NCBI GenBank assembly: GCA_943737045.1
Contig: CALSFV010000273.1
Span: 299,501 to 363,500, forward strand
DNA length: 64,000 bases
Source of the DNA: Parapristionchus giblindavisi
Lineage: Eukaryota > Nematoda > Chromadorea > Rhabditida > Diplogasteridae
Reading direction: 5' to 3'
The translations under genes were made by a program, and so were the position numbers. Under the pieces are notes generated by a model, which saw only the letters and a list, made by a program, of their open reading frames with translations, was not told the DNA's origin and searched no databases. Shown here piece by piece: positions 1-10,800 of the stretch (the first letter of the stretch is position 1; every line of letters starts with the position of its first letter).

Positions 1-19
1 AGCTACTTCATTAGTATAT

Positions 20-831
20 TTGCTATTCCTCTCGATCTCTTGCACCAAACCCGATGTGTATATTCACGCTTTTAAATGTTATATTCTTCCCATAATTGAA
101 TATGCTTCCCCAGTTTGGTCCCCATCATCCAAAGGTCTTGTGCGTAAATTAGAAAATGTCTCTCATCTGTTTACTCGTCTTTTATTTTATCGTTGTAATC
201 GTATTGTTGGTTTCCCTCGTTTCCCTCCCTCATACCCCGCTAGATTGTCGATGTATTCTCTCCCAACTGTACCACAGAAGAACAGTAATCGATATTATTT
301 ATGGTCTTAAGATCCTTCGTTGTCAAATAGATTTGCCAGCGAGTCATTTCTTTGTATTTAAACCCACATTTGGTCGTGTATCTTGCTTTGCTTTCCATAT
401 TCCTCTCGCTAGACGAGAAAATCTTAGATCATCTTTCTCTGTTAGAGTTGCTCGTTTTCTGATTAAATTATATTGTATTATTGATTCATCCACCATAGCA
501 TGTACCACTTCCGTTATCAAAGCAAAATTGCTTTCCTCCCAAGATCTTATTGAGAAATTAGGAATCACAATTACCCCTCTTTAGTGCCCTCATCCTAGAC
601 TCTCACGATTCAATCCGATATATATTGAATCATTGCGGACCTCTCCACCGCTAGGCCTTGGCAACCTAACCTATCATTGATCGCCGTTTGATCTTTGATA
701 CAGAGTCCTTGTATGACCTGCACTTCCCCTCCTCCCCTCTTCCCCCCTCTCATTTTTTTCTCTATTTATCTGTTTTTCAAATGTTGTCGCATCATATTGA
801 TGTATGATAAATTAAATTAAATTACTAGAAT
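20..831 (+). pseudogene. 3' end of a non-LTR (CR1/Jockey-like) retrotransposon, frameshifted
   Basis: The translation contains the late reverse-transcriptase 'thumb' signature of LINEs, ILPIIEYASPVWSPS, followed by a stretch like LENVSHLFTR. The frame breaks near position 280 and continues in another frame with RTVIDIIYGLKILRCQIDL and IPLARRENLRSSFSVRVAR, the usual C-terminal tail of CR1/Jockey-type ORF2 proteins. The stop is at about 584. A pyrimidine-rich 3' region and a tail of ATTAAATTAAATT near 805-831 suit a LINE 3' end. The catalytic YADD part lies outside the window or is lost, and the frameshift shows it is dead. The clade assignment is from pattern memory only. Confidence 0.75.
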
Positions 832-2150
832 GTTTGAGTTTTTCCTGAAAATCGTGTAAAAAGCAAATATCTCCGCTTTTGTAGAGATAGAGACTTGAAA
901 CTTCGTTTATAAGCTTTTTGAGTGAAAAAGCTTCTGAAAGTTCAAAGTACACTTGAAAAATCTTCATTATTAGCGATTAAAGGTGGATTTCCCCGATTAT
1001 TTTCATTAACTGTAACTTCTTGCTTATCATTTGTTAATTGTGATGTTAGATAGTTGTGTGAAAACTCTTATATCAACAAATAAATTTGAGATAATTGCTT
1101 ATAAATTTGACGCGAAAATTTTTACTAAAATGTTAGGAATTCTACGAATTTTACGAGAGAAAAAAGTCGTAAAAATACGTTTCACTATAAATTTTCGAAA
1201 ACAAGCCCTGGTGCGTTGAAAGTTAATTCCAAATATAGGAAACAACAATTTGAAGTGATTGCTATTTCTACTACATTTGATCTACTTTTGAACTATTGTT
1301 GCCGAGCCGATTTGGCGCATTGTCCTTCTGTTATTGCCTAGTCCCTTTCAATTTGAATATGATGATCGTTTATTACATGGTATCATTTTCATTTCCTTCA
1401 TTTGCGCTTCTCGGTCGGTTGTCTTCGTCTCCTCTTCTCACCCCTTCTCCATTGGCCCCCATTTTAAAGGTGATCTTTGATCTTTGATCTTTACGTTATT
1501 AACCTATTCTTATTTCTTTCACTAGCTACCATCGCTCTTCTTGTCTCCTTCTGTCGCTGTTATCCCTGCGTCGGGACTTCCTCGAATACGTGTTCGATTC
1601 ATCAACGATATTGTAGCTGTTCAAGGTACGAAGCATCTTAGGCTTATTTAGCTATTGATTATGTTGTGCGGCTCTGGCCTTATGCACGCACGCCGTGTCC
1701 AACATCAAATTCGTATGCCATTGACCAAAGCGTCATATCCTAGACGTGGATTTCTCGGTGGAGCTGTAAAACCTTCGCGAACCATTTGTCTGACAAATGT
1801 GCCATCAGCAGCCAACGGTTGTCAAACTCTCAAATCAAGTGAAAACGTATAAAACATGAAGATCAAAGATTGAAGAATGATCAAATTGGTTCGCGGTTCG
1901 AGAATGAGGTTCGGGATAAGGCAAAGATTTTGTCATTTTTCAAACTTTAATCTTTAGTAATCACTTTTTTTTACAGGTATGATCTGCCTTTGACCTCCTC
2001 ATCGATGACTGTAATCAGAACATCGTCGCTGCTAATGAGTAATTCTCGGGAGCCGCTGAAGAAGTGCTATGCGCTCGACTTCTTCAGTCTTTTCTGCTCG
2101 TCAGGAGTCCATTTTCCAACAGAATAAAGATATTTGGGAGTGTTAGGATG
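832..2150. other. Non-coding stretch with one possible exon
   Basis: This is AT-rich DNA with a GATCTTT run near 1470-1490 and another near 1862. One open stretch at 1526-1625 is bounded by an acceptor (TTCACTAG) and a donor (CAAG|GTACGA) and reads ...ASGLPRIRVRFINDIVAVQ. It could be an upstream exon of the gene ending at 3200, but its phase does not join cleanly to the next candidate at about 1978, so I do not call it. Nothing else is supported. Confidence 0.35.
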
Positions 2151-2157
2151 ATATTGG

Positions 2158-2345
2158 GTGTCCAAGCCCGCGAATTTAAATGGGCGGAGCCAAAATCACT
2201 ATATATAAGGAGTGCACTCAAATGGACAAGGAAAGTATATCTAGTTCATTTGAAATGAATGTTAATAGGGACCCATGGTCTAGTGGATAAGAGGGCGGAC
2301 GGTCAATCGGAGCGGTTGGTCGGCAAGAAAGTTCGAATCACAGAG
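2158..2345 (+). repeat. tRNA-derived SINE-like repeat, copy 1
   Basis: The block holds an A-box-like TGGTCTAGTGG at 2276-2286 and a B-box-like GTTCGAATC at 2331-2339, 45 bases apart, the layout of an internal Pol III promoter. The same sequence recurs on the minus strand at about 49793-50000, including the upstream block GTGTCCAAGCCCGCG...AATGGGCGGAG. A third, shorter match to that upstream block is at 59209-59254. I could not fold it into a functional tRNA cloverleaf with a paired acceptor stem, so I call it a tRNA-derived repeat rather than a tRNA gene. Confidence 0.6.
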
Positions 2346-2651
2346 AAGGATCAGTGAAATATAAACATTCCCAAATCTTGTCAACTATTTTTGCTATTTT
2401 TTCCTTGACGAAACCCCGTTTTCTCTTGGTTTGCGCGTGTTCTGTGCAAGTCCTAAAATCAACCTGAGTATAATCCTGGCTTCTCTGTGCCAGCAAGTGT
2501 AAAGTTTTAGTGACACACCTGCAGTATGTAGTTGCATCAGTGACATTTAAAAAGTTATTGAATTGATGTGAAAAATGAAATATTAATGGCGAGTTCGAGA
2601 ATTCTGAAAGTAATTTAATATTTGTTTAAATAAAATCTTCTTTTTTTTCAG

Positions 2652-3200
2652 GTCGAAAGGGCTGATCGCCCGAATGTTTCATTGCCTATTCCAATCAATG
2701 AAGATCATCGATTACAAAATGGTTAAAGAATGTATTTAGCTCAAAAATAGAGGAAAAAATGAATCATTGTTTTCTTCACATTGCAGTTCTTTATGACTGG
2801 AACAAGTTGCATGTTCACAACTTTACTATGTCTGTTCGCATATCACAGATATTTGGCTCTGGAATTTTAAATAAAGGTATTTTAGCGAAATTTTTTTTAT
2901 GAAAGCTATATTTTTGCTTTGGCGCAGACACTATTTTCGCAGACAAACTTTTAAATTCTATTTTTGATACATATACAATAAAATGAATTAGCTCTTCACA
3001 ATTATTAAAAAGTCAGTTCATGATAGTGCACAATCTACCGTATGAATTCGAAACTTCTCTTGAAGTCGCCCCTTGAATTGAAATTCATGAAGTCCGCGAA
3101 TAGTTTTCCGAGCGTTTTCTATTATTTATTTTGATTTTTTGTGATTATTTTTGTTGAAGGCGATGACAAGACGCCCACGCTTCATATGCTGATTACATGA
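2652..3200 (+). CDS. 3' exons of an unrecognised gene
   Basis: Three exons join in one frame: 2652-2721, 2787-2876 and 3160-3200, with acceptors TTTTCAG, TTGCAG and GTTGAAG and donors GTTAAA and GTATTT. The joined reading gives 66 residues, including VLYDWNKLHVHNF and ISQIFGSGILNKG, and ends at a TGA at 3198-3200. Phases are consistent (0, 1, 1), which supports a real gene end. I do not recognise the family, and upstream exons are unresolved because the SINE-like repeat sits just upstream. It runs in the same direction as gene A, whose start is 1.7 kb downstream. Confidence 0.5.
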
Positions 3201-4083
3201 ACACAGGCGAAGAGGTATGACGAGTATTTTCAACTTTATATTTTATTTATTCGGCTTTCTATGTATGTTCCCTTTCTTTGAATGGCTGCCGGTTCCTATA
3301 GTAATTATGTTGTTCAGGGAGATGGCCACACTCGGCACCTAATGAGGACGTCCACTGGAGAATAGGCATAGGTGAGTATTTATAGGTATCTTTTCTTTTT
3401 TGCATTAAAATAATCAAAATTTTGCAGCTTCGATCTTCCGAGCACCGTAGCAGAGACGCCGCTTCCTCTGATTGGTAGACTACGACTGATACACAAATGG
3501 ATGCAAAGGTATCCTAATCCTTCTCATTGTATCAAGATCTGAATGTCACTTCATAATCTCCCCATGCGACCCGAAGACAGAAGGATAGCAAGCTATTTTG
3601 GTTATCGTATAGTGTTTCTGTGTTGCTGAATTTGAGTATTGATTGATAGAAACGTGAGTGAATCAGCTGTCACAGTTCAGACCACGGCGCTCTTTTTGTT
3701 AATTAGGTTAATTAATTTCGGCAACAGGATTCGAACAGTGATAGAGTTTTACCATTACGCTAAGGATTGTTCATAGCTTGCTGTAAACTTCTGCGTATTT
3801 CGCGCCCTTCGAATAAGAGAAAGATTAGTGATTTGTAGTAGGATGGCGAAAATGACTCATGATTGTCCACCCCCCCCCCCCCCTCTGGCAGTCTGGTGCG
3901 TGTATTCACGGTAGATGCATTTATGATCCCCCATTCCGGTGGTTAGCGATAAGAGGCGCTGCTACAATGGAAAATTCGAAAAGAGGAGGGTCATAAGAGA
4001 GAGAGAGGCAAACTGTCAAGGGGAGTGAGTCACGCGAGCTGCGAGTCGCTTTTTGAGGCCACAGAAATGGTAATCAGTTTAGG
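3201..4083. other. Intergenic stretch, no gene seen
   Basis: This follows the stop at 3200 and probably includes 3' untranslated sequence. It has a poly-C run at about 3869-3882 and a short GAGAGAGAG run near 4000. I see no open frame with splice support. Confidence 0.5.
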
Positions 4084-4085
4084 TA

Positions 4086-4217
4086 TCCATGAACGTTGGC
4101 AAACCGTTTGCCGACAAACGTGACGTCACTATCGTAGGCCAATTCGTTTGCCAGAGATCCTCCCCCTACGCTTGTGACGTCACGTTTACCGGTAAACTGT
4201 TTGCCAGCGTTCATGGA
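4086..4217. mobile_element. Short palindromic MITE, TA target duplication, copy 1
   Basis: The ends are inverted: TCCATGAACGTTGGCAAACCG on the left and a slightly diverged complement ending GCGTTCATGGA on the right, flanked on both sides by TA. GTGACGTCAC occurs in both arms. Copies: 56710-56836 with the same ends and TA flanks, and half of one end at about 63527-63568. TA target duplication suggests a Tc1/mariner-type transposase acted on it, but it encodes nothing. Confidence 0.75.
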
Positions 4218-4854
4218 TACGTCCTCTGGAGTCATTTCGTCACCCTAGTTTGCATTGTCTTCATCCTTATGTTGATGTACACAGCAATCCTATACTTATC
4301 GCGAAATTTTTAACATACGTTGTTTTTGCTTCTTTCCCACGTTCTTTTTTTTTAAATTATCAAGGAAAAGTTTAATTAGGAAAGGTATAATATATTATAC
4401 CTTTTGGGTCGCATAACTCATTACAATATCTTTTTCGATACGTTTGAGAAAATGATGAGTGACAAGAGTTGTCTTCTATTTTAATGCATATTTTATTTCA
4501 GAAGCAGTTCAATACAATGAAATGACGGCTGCAACGATTGATTGTTGTATAATGAAGATTCGTTACCCTATGGATCTTCACTTTGATTAACATTCTTGTT
4601 CAATTCTTTCTGTAAATTAGCCCCGTTGCTTTTTCATTTCGTTGTTCATTTTATTTTGATCCTTGAATATAGATAAACCCTCTCGCGTTAGATGCACCGA
4701 CTCATTTTCCTTTGGTTATGTTTTGAAATACCGATAAACAGTCCTGATGTGAGTATCACATCGTATGAATCGATAGATAATGTTTAGCCTCGTGCTGTGA
4801 TAATACAGTTATCTTGATGAGAGAAGGCTATAATCACGATCATTATAAGTATTA
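4218..4854. other. Intergenic stretch upstream of gene A
   Basis: AT-rich sequence with no coding signal. It should hold the promoter of gene A, but I could not identify a TATA box or other core element with confidence. Confidence 0.4.
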
Positions 4855-4864
4855 TTTTCATCAG
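4855..4864 (+). promoter_or_regulatory. Probable trans-splice acceptor of gene A
   Basis: TTTTCATCAG ends five bases before the first ATG of gene A (4870). A strong 3' splice site directly before a start codon with no upstream exon in view is the usual mark of spliced-leader addition in nematodes. It could instead be the acceptor of an unseen 5' UTR exon. Confidence 0.5.
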
Positions 4865-4869
4865 GCAGT

Positions 4870-7800
4870 ATGGGTAAGTTTGATCCTATCTGTGAAGATG
4901 TTTGTCGTCGTCTACTTGCTGCCGAGGATATGGAGACTGTTCGAGTCATCCTTGCTGTGGTAGATCATAATCTGTACTGTTATTGATTGATATTGATTGA
5001 TTCAGGGTCGAGCTCGATTGGTACGTGCAGGCATGGAATCGGATGAGTTGGCGGAAATCGATAAAGACTTCGAGGATACGATTGCAGGAAGTCCGTTGCT
5101 TATATGCTACGTTATTCTGAAACTTGTCTAGACTCAGTGCCTGCTTGTTTAGGAAAATCTTAAATTAGCTTTCCATATTTAATTTGCGTGGGGGTCGTAT
5201 AATCTATCACGGAATGAAAATTTCGAAAAGAAAATGTTTCCGCTTAAATAATATCTTTGTTTTAGTGGAGAAGAAATTGCGTGTAGACGCACGCCGCCGC
5301 GAAGCAGAGATAACCCAGAGACGTGAGTGACATTCTGTATACTTGTCGATTATTCATTGTCATTATTGATTGATTTAAAGAATTGCGCAAGATGCGTGAG
5401 GAGGTGCGCGCACGTTGGGATGCACAGGAGAAGATTCTGATAAAGCTGCGTGCAACGAGAGACGCGAAGAAGGCGAGGCTTGCTGCGTTAATCAAGGATA
5501 ATGAACGGTGGGTGAAACGGGATACCAACTGGTTGGAAGGAAACATGGTAGATATGCTATTCAGAGTAGGCTATCGATGGTTCTTCCGATAATTGCATCA
5601 CATAATTTTTCAATTTCATGCCTATTCCAATTCTTTTCACTATTTATTTCACAAAGAATGTCGGTGGGTTGAGTTCGATGCCGTTTCTTGAAAAAAAAAA
5701 AAAAAAAAAAAGAACCAATTCTTGTATTGATATAGATTGTGTCAATAATAGAATTGTATTGGACTAGTTTCATCTCAAGCCTGCTCAAGATTCTTTATTC
5801 ATAGTCGTATATTGCAGTCTTCGTGATGAAATCATGGACATGAAAGAACTTCACGTTCGCAATCAGGAGAGAATTCGACTCGATACGATCGCGGTACGGT
5901 ATTTATTTTGCTGCTATAATAAAAATCAATAATTGTAATTTCAGTACGAATCTCGTAGAGCAGATATCGAACAGACGACGGCAAAGGTGAGATAAATCAA
6001 TAGTTAGTAGTTACTATGGTATTTGTTTGAGGCACTCGAAATAGTTGCCGATTTCGATCAGAAGATGGCGAATGCTCCTTGGCGGAAAGAGATGGAACAG
6101 GTAGATTACGGTATCGATTTACGATTACGATTTGAACACATTTATCTAGAGGTCAAGGGATGAGAGCTCTGATATGCATAGCGCTCCACTTCTTACTCCT
6201 CGCCTCGCTGAGAAAGTTGACACCGATTGCGTTGCTGAAGGAATCGCTCCATCGCGTGATAGGCCGGCCCTTTCTTCTTTTCCTTCGTGGGAACCATTCG
6301 ATTACAGATCGGCTCCACTTCCAGCAGTCGTCCGTCGCAATCTTGTATAACCAAGACCATTTCCTCATCTGAGCAGTGCGGACAAAATCCCGCACTCTAG
6401 TAGAATCTCGCAGCCGCTCATTGGAGACATGATCAAGTAAGGTACAGCCGATCATCCAACGCTCCATTCTACGTTGAGCCACCGACAATCGATTAATTTG
6501 TGCTTTGGTCAGAGCCCAGCATTCACATGCATATAATACTGCTGGGAGAATGCAGCCGTTAAACAAGCGACGTTTGTGAGCCATAGGGATACCCCTGTCG
6601 ACAAGAAAAGCGCGGTGTTTATGGAAAGCCCCAAACCCAGCTTGAATGCGTCTGCTAATTTCACAGTCATCCTTTCCGCTAACTGCGATTGCGCTTCCCA
6701 GATAAACGACCTTGTCTACTAATTTGACCACTTTCCCCCCTATTTTTACTTCCCGTGGATTAGTTTTTGAAGTCATTCCGACAGTTTTGTCCCCATTTAG
6801 TACCAAACCCACTGTTCCCAGGGCCCGTTCTAATTCCCTCCCCATAGCCTGAATCTGACTTTCATCGTGAGAGATGAGAACGGCGTCATCAGCAAAAAGA
6901 ATATGAGATAGAAACCGACCATTGATATTTATTCCCTTATTAGACATAATACGGTATACGGTATCATCAATTGATAATTATGGTTGAAATTAAAAACACT
7001 ACGGTATTATTGTTTAGAAAGCGGCCGAGCGTCGAGAGATCGAGGCAGAAATTGCACAACTACAGGCTGATATCAAAGCTTTCGATGATGAAGAGGAACG
7101 AGAACGAATTGCAGGTATTGATTGATTTCCGTAACATGTTACAGTAGTCGCATTGGTTACTGTAGTCTAAGTTCTCAGTAATCCTGAAGATTCAATCGAT
7201 AATTGCAGCTGAGAGCGAGGAGAAGTTGCCTCGTAACGATTTCTGCGTACAGTTTGCGAAGCTTCAGGTGAAGAACGCAGAGATGCAAGCGAAGTTGGCT
7301 GCTGAAACTGTCATCCTGAATGAATTGAAGGTATTTGGAGGGGTACTGTAGTTGATGTCAGGGGGATACTGTAGTTGTTGTGATACTGTAATTTGTAGGA
7401 ACAGGAGAAGCAGCGTCGCTTGCTCGAGGACGACACCTTCCCGTCCCAGATGGATTGCACACAGGTACGGTATACGGTATGTGGTAAATATGAATCAATC
7501 GATATCTATTTTAGGCTCTGTTGGATTATGATGACGATTTGGAACCGGACATTCAGAGGACGAGAAAGGTGTGTACTTTTAATGCTAATTAATATATCTT
7601 AATTGTGGGATGTTTTAGTCGCAACCAATGGCTCCTCCCCAATTGCCTACCGTACCCCGTCAAGAGAGTACTCGTCTGCCCCCTGAGTCTACTCGAGAAC
7701 AACTTGTCATGGCGAAGCAGGCCACGGTGAACGCTTATGTCGAGCAGCAAGTTGCGTCTATATCTGCACAGGTATGGTATGGTGACCATACTATGGTCTA

Positions 7801-10800
7801 TCCTTATGAATTGTATTTTGTTCTTGATATGTACTATTAAAGTTAATGCATTAAAATCTGATTGATTTTTTAATGGGGTTACATCTATTAGGTGGATGTA
7901 TCACTTCAGATACATTGATCTTATCTGAAATCAATAAATATCGTTGTAATAATTGGGAAGATGATTATATTCGTAATTGGATGAGTTGTGAGATAATCCT
8001 TTGCATATAATTGTGTTCATTTCAGTCTCCTGCTCATTCCACTACAAGTTCAGCCTCTAACGAGAATTGTGATGATTCATTGAGAGATAACGAGGATATG
8101 GTCACCTTCTCTGTTCCTCATCCTAATCATCAACCAAATCCTGATGAGAGTGTAGATGAAGCTGCCATCGAATATCATACGGTAGGTCATGGGTTACTGT
8201 AGGACGGAAAAGCAATGTTACAGTATCTATTGTAGAGCCACGCAGAAGGAGTAGAACATGAAGATGAACCTATGGAGTCGAATGAAGCTAATGAGGTGCG
8301 AGAGTAGTTTGTAGTTTGCGAGTGTAGTTTGATCTTTGATCTTTGAACTCTGGTGATTTGTAGGATAGTCAGGCGGGTGAGATGGAAGAGGATGGAGGTG
8401 AGAGTGTTTGTAATGAAGAGGAAGAGGAACAACAAAGAGATGATGAAGAAGAGAATGAAGATGATTATGAAGGAAGATTACAAGAGGAGGAAGAGAAGGA
8501 AGAAGGACAAGAAGGTATGTTTCATAGTACCATAGTGTTTACTCATTGTGTAGGCCGTTCCAATCCCATGGTATACGTAGCTGACGTTGTGAGTATGACC
8601 TTTACGACGGTGTACACCACAGCGTGGAAGACGGTGTATGAAGGGAGTTTTGTCACTGGGATGTCGTGCGCTGCGAGTAAACAATCGTACATTTGCATAC
8701 CCTCACCATGTGAGAATCGACCCACTATATTATGTATACTGCTCTCTATGGTCAAAAATACAGGAGTATCTGTCAAGTCTGAAAGTTGCACCCATTGTGC
8801 AGTGATTCTTTTTACTTTTTATTAGTAAAATTGCGCGAAAAAAGATGAAACAATGTAAAACACTATGTCTTAGGAAATCCACATATGTGCGGTATCGACG
8901 AAAAATGGATTTTTTTGTTTTACAGTACCGTGCAAAAGTCCGGCCCCAAAATTTGAATCGCTATAACTTTCTTCGTACTTGACCGATCGGCCCCCGGTTT
9001 GTTTTATTAAATAGTGCAACTATTGGAGAAAATTTGTATGTTATTCATTATTACCTATGATGATGAAATGATTTCATCATTATTGAAATGCCGAGGTGCG
9101 ATCGTAAAAATCGGTTTATTCTCAGGTATATTTTTTGTAATAGTCCAATTTTTAATGAGGAACGAACAACTATCGGTGAACGTTTTAAGCCATTAACCAC
9201 GTTGCTTGCATATCGCTCCGAGGAATTAGCTAATTTCCCCTGACCCATCAAAATTTCGTAAAAATGTCATAACTCAGATTGTAGTTGAGCTACGGGCCTC
9301 AGATTCAACAAGTATTATCACATGGTCATAGGGCACCACCATGCCAATTTTGGAAAGATTCCGGCTCTTGAAGAGAAAATTCGAAAAAATTAGCATAAAG
9401 TGTTTTGGGTCTTATGGTATTTCTGAGCCGGTATTTCTAAAAATCTAAAAAGTTGCTATGATGCGCCTAAACATCCACCTAACACATCTACAAAGTGGCG
9501 AGATTACAGGAGTTCAATTACGACTTTGCCCATAAAAATACCATTGACAGTCAAAGTGGATGGAACCTAATTTCGTTCGCTATGGAAAATTATTACGGAT
9601 CAATAACACAGTATTTCACATCCATTTCGATCGGATTTTGAACCAAGTGTTTAATAAGCACATTTCCTACAAGAATCCTCAATTTAGTTCCACTATTGGA
9701 CATTCCACATTTTTTATCTGTCTCTTTTCTCGCAAAATTCCGCTTTGACTGTCAATGGTATTTTTATGGGCAAAGTTGTAATAGAACTCCTGTAACCTCG
9801 ACACTTTGTAGATGTGTTAGGTAGATGTTTAGGCACATCATACCAATTTTTTTAGATTTTTAGAAAAACCGGCTGGGAAATACCGTATGCCCAAAATATG
9901 GTATGAGATTTTTTTCGAATTTTCTCTTCGAGCCGGAATCTTTCCAAAATTGGCATGGTGGTGCCCTATGACCATGTGATAATACTTGTTGAATCTGAGG
10001 CCCGTAGCTCAACTACAGTCTGAGTTATGACATTTTTACGAAATTTTGATGGGTCAGGGGAAATTAGCTAATTCCTCGGAGCGATATGCAAGCAACGTGG
10101 TTAATGGCTTAAAACGTTCACCGATAGTTGTTCGTTCCTCATTAAAAAATTGGACTATTAGAAAAAATATACCTGAGAATAAACCTATTTTTACGATCGC
10201 ACCTCGGCATTTCAATAATGATGAAATCATTTCATCATCATAGGTAATAATGAATAACATACAAATTTTCTCCAATAGTTACACTATTTAATAAAACAAA
10301 CCGGGGGCCGATCGGTCAAGTACGAAGAAAGTTATAGCGATTCAAATTTTGGGGCCGGACTTTTGCACGGTACTGTATGTATGATAATTACAGGCTCCAT
10401 GAGTGAAGTTCACTGGTACTTGGAAATTCCTTCCAATTGAAAATTCGCTTCAGGGGTGTCCACACAACGATTTGGGGCCTTTTCCTAAAAGGTTTATTTC
10501 GAATCCAATCGATTCGTGAGTGGGTGCAGTCGACTCCTTGGCTAATTCTAAGAAACTATTGTCAAGGAGAGTTTTTTGTTCAACGGTCAACGAAGGCTGG
10601 AAATGGGAATTTTCGGAAAAAAATTTACATTAAATTAATTCTCACTATTTTCCCATAGCCCAGGTAAATTTTTTATTTGCTCAATATCTTCTACACATTA
10701 TATTACACCTTTAGTTTAAAATTGATAATTTTTAAAAAAGGTGAAATTTGTAAACGAATCGTTTTTGTAACGACAAACTGAATTGTGGTGTGCTCCTACA

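Noticed and set aside
2269..2345. A tRNA gene
   Set aside because: A and B boxes are present but I could not pair an acceptor stem or find a proper anticodon arm, and the sequence recurs at 49793-50000 with non-tRNA flanks.
8382..8825. A 147-codon single-exon gene
   Set aside because: Its first part is exon 15 of gene A; the frame then runs through the donor at 8515 into the intron.
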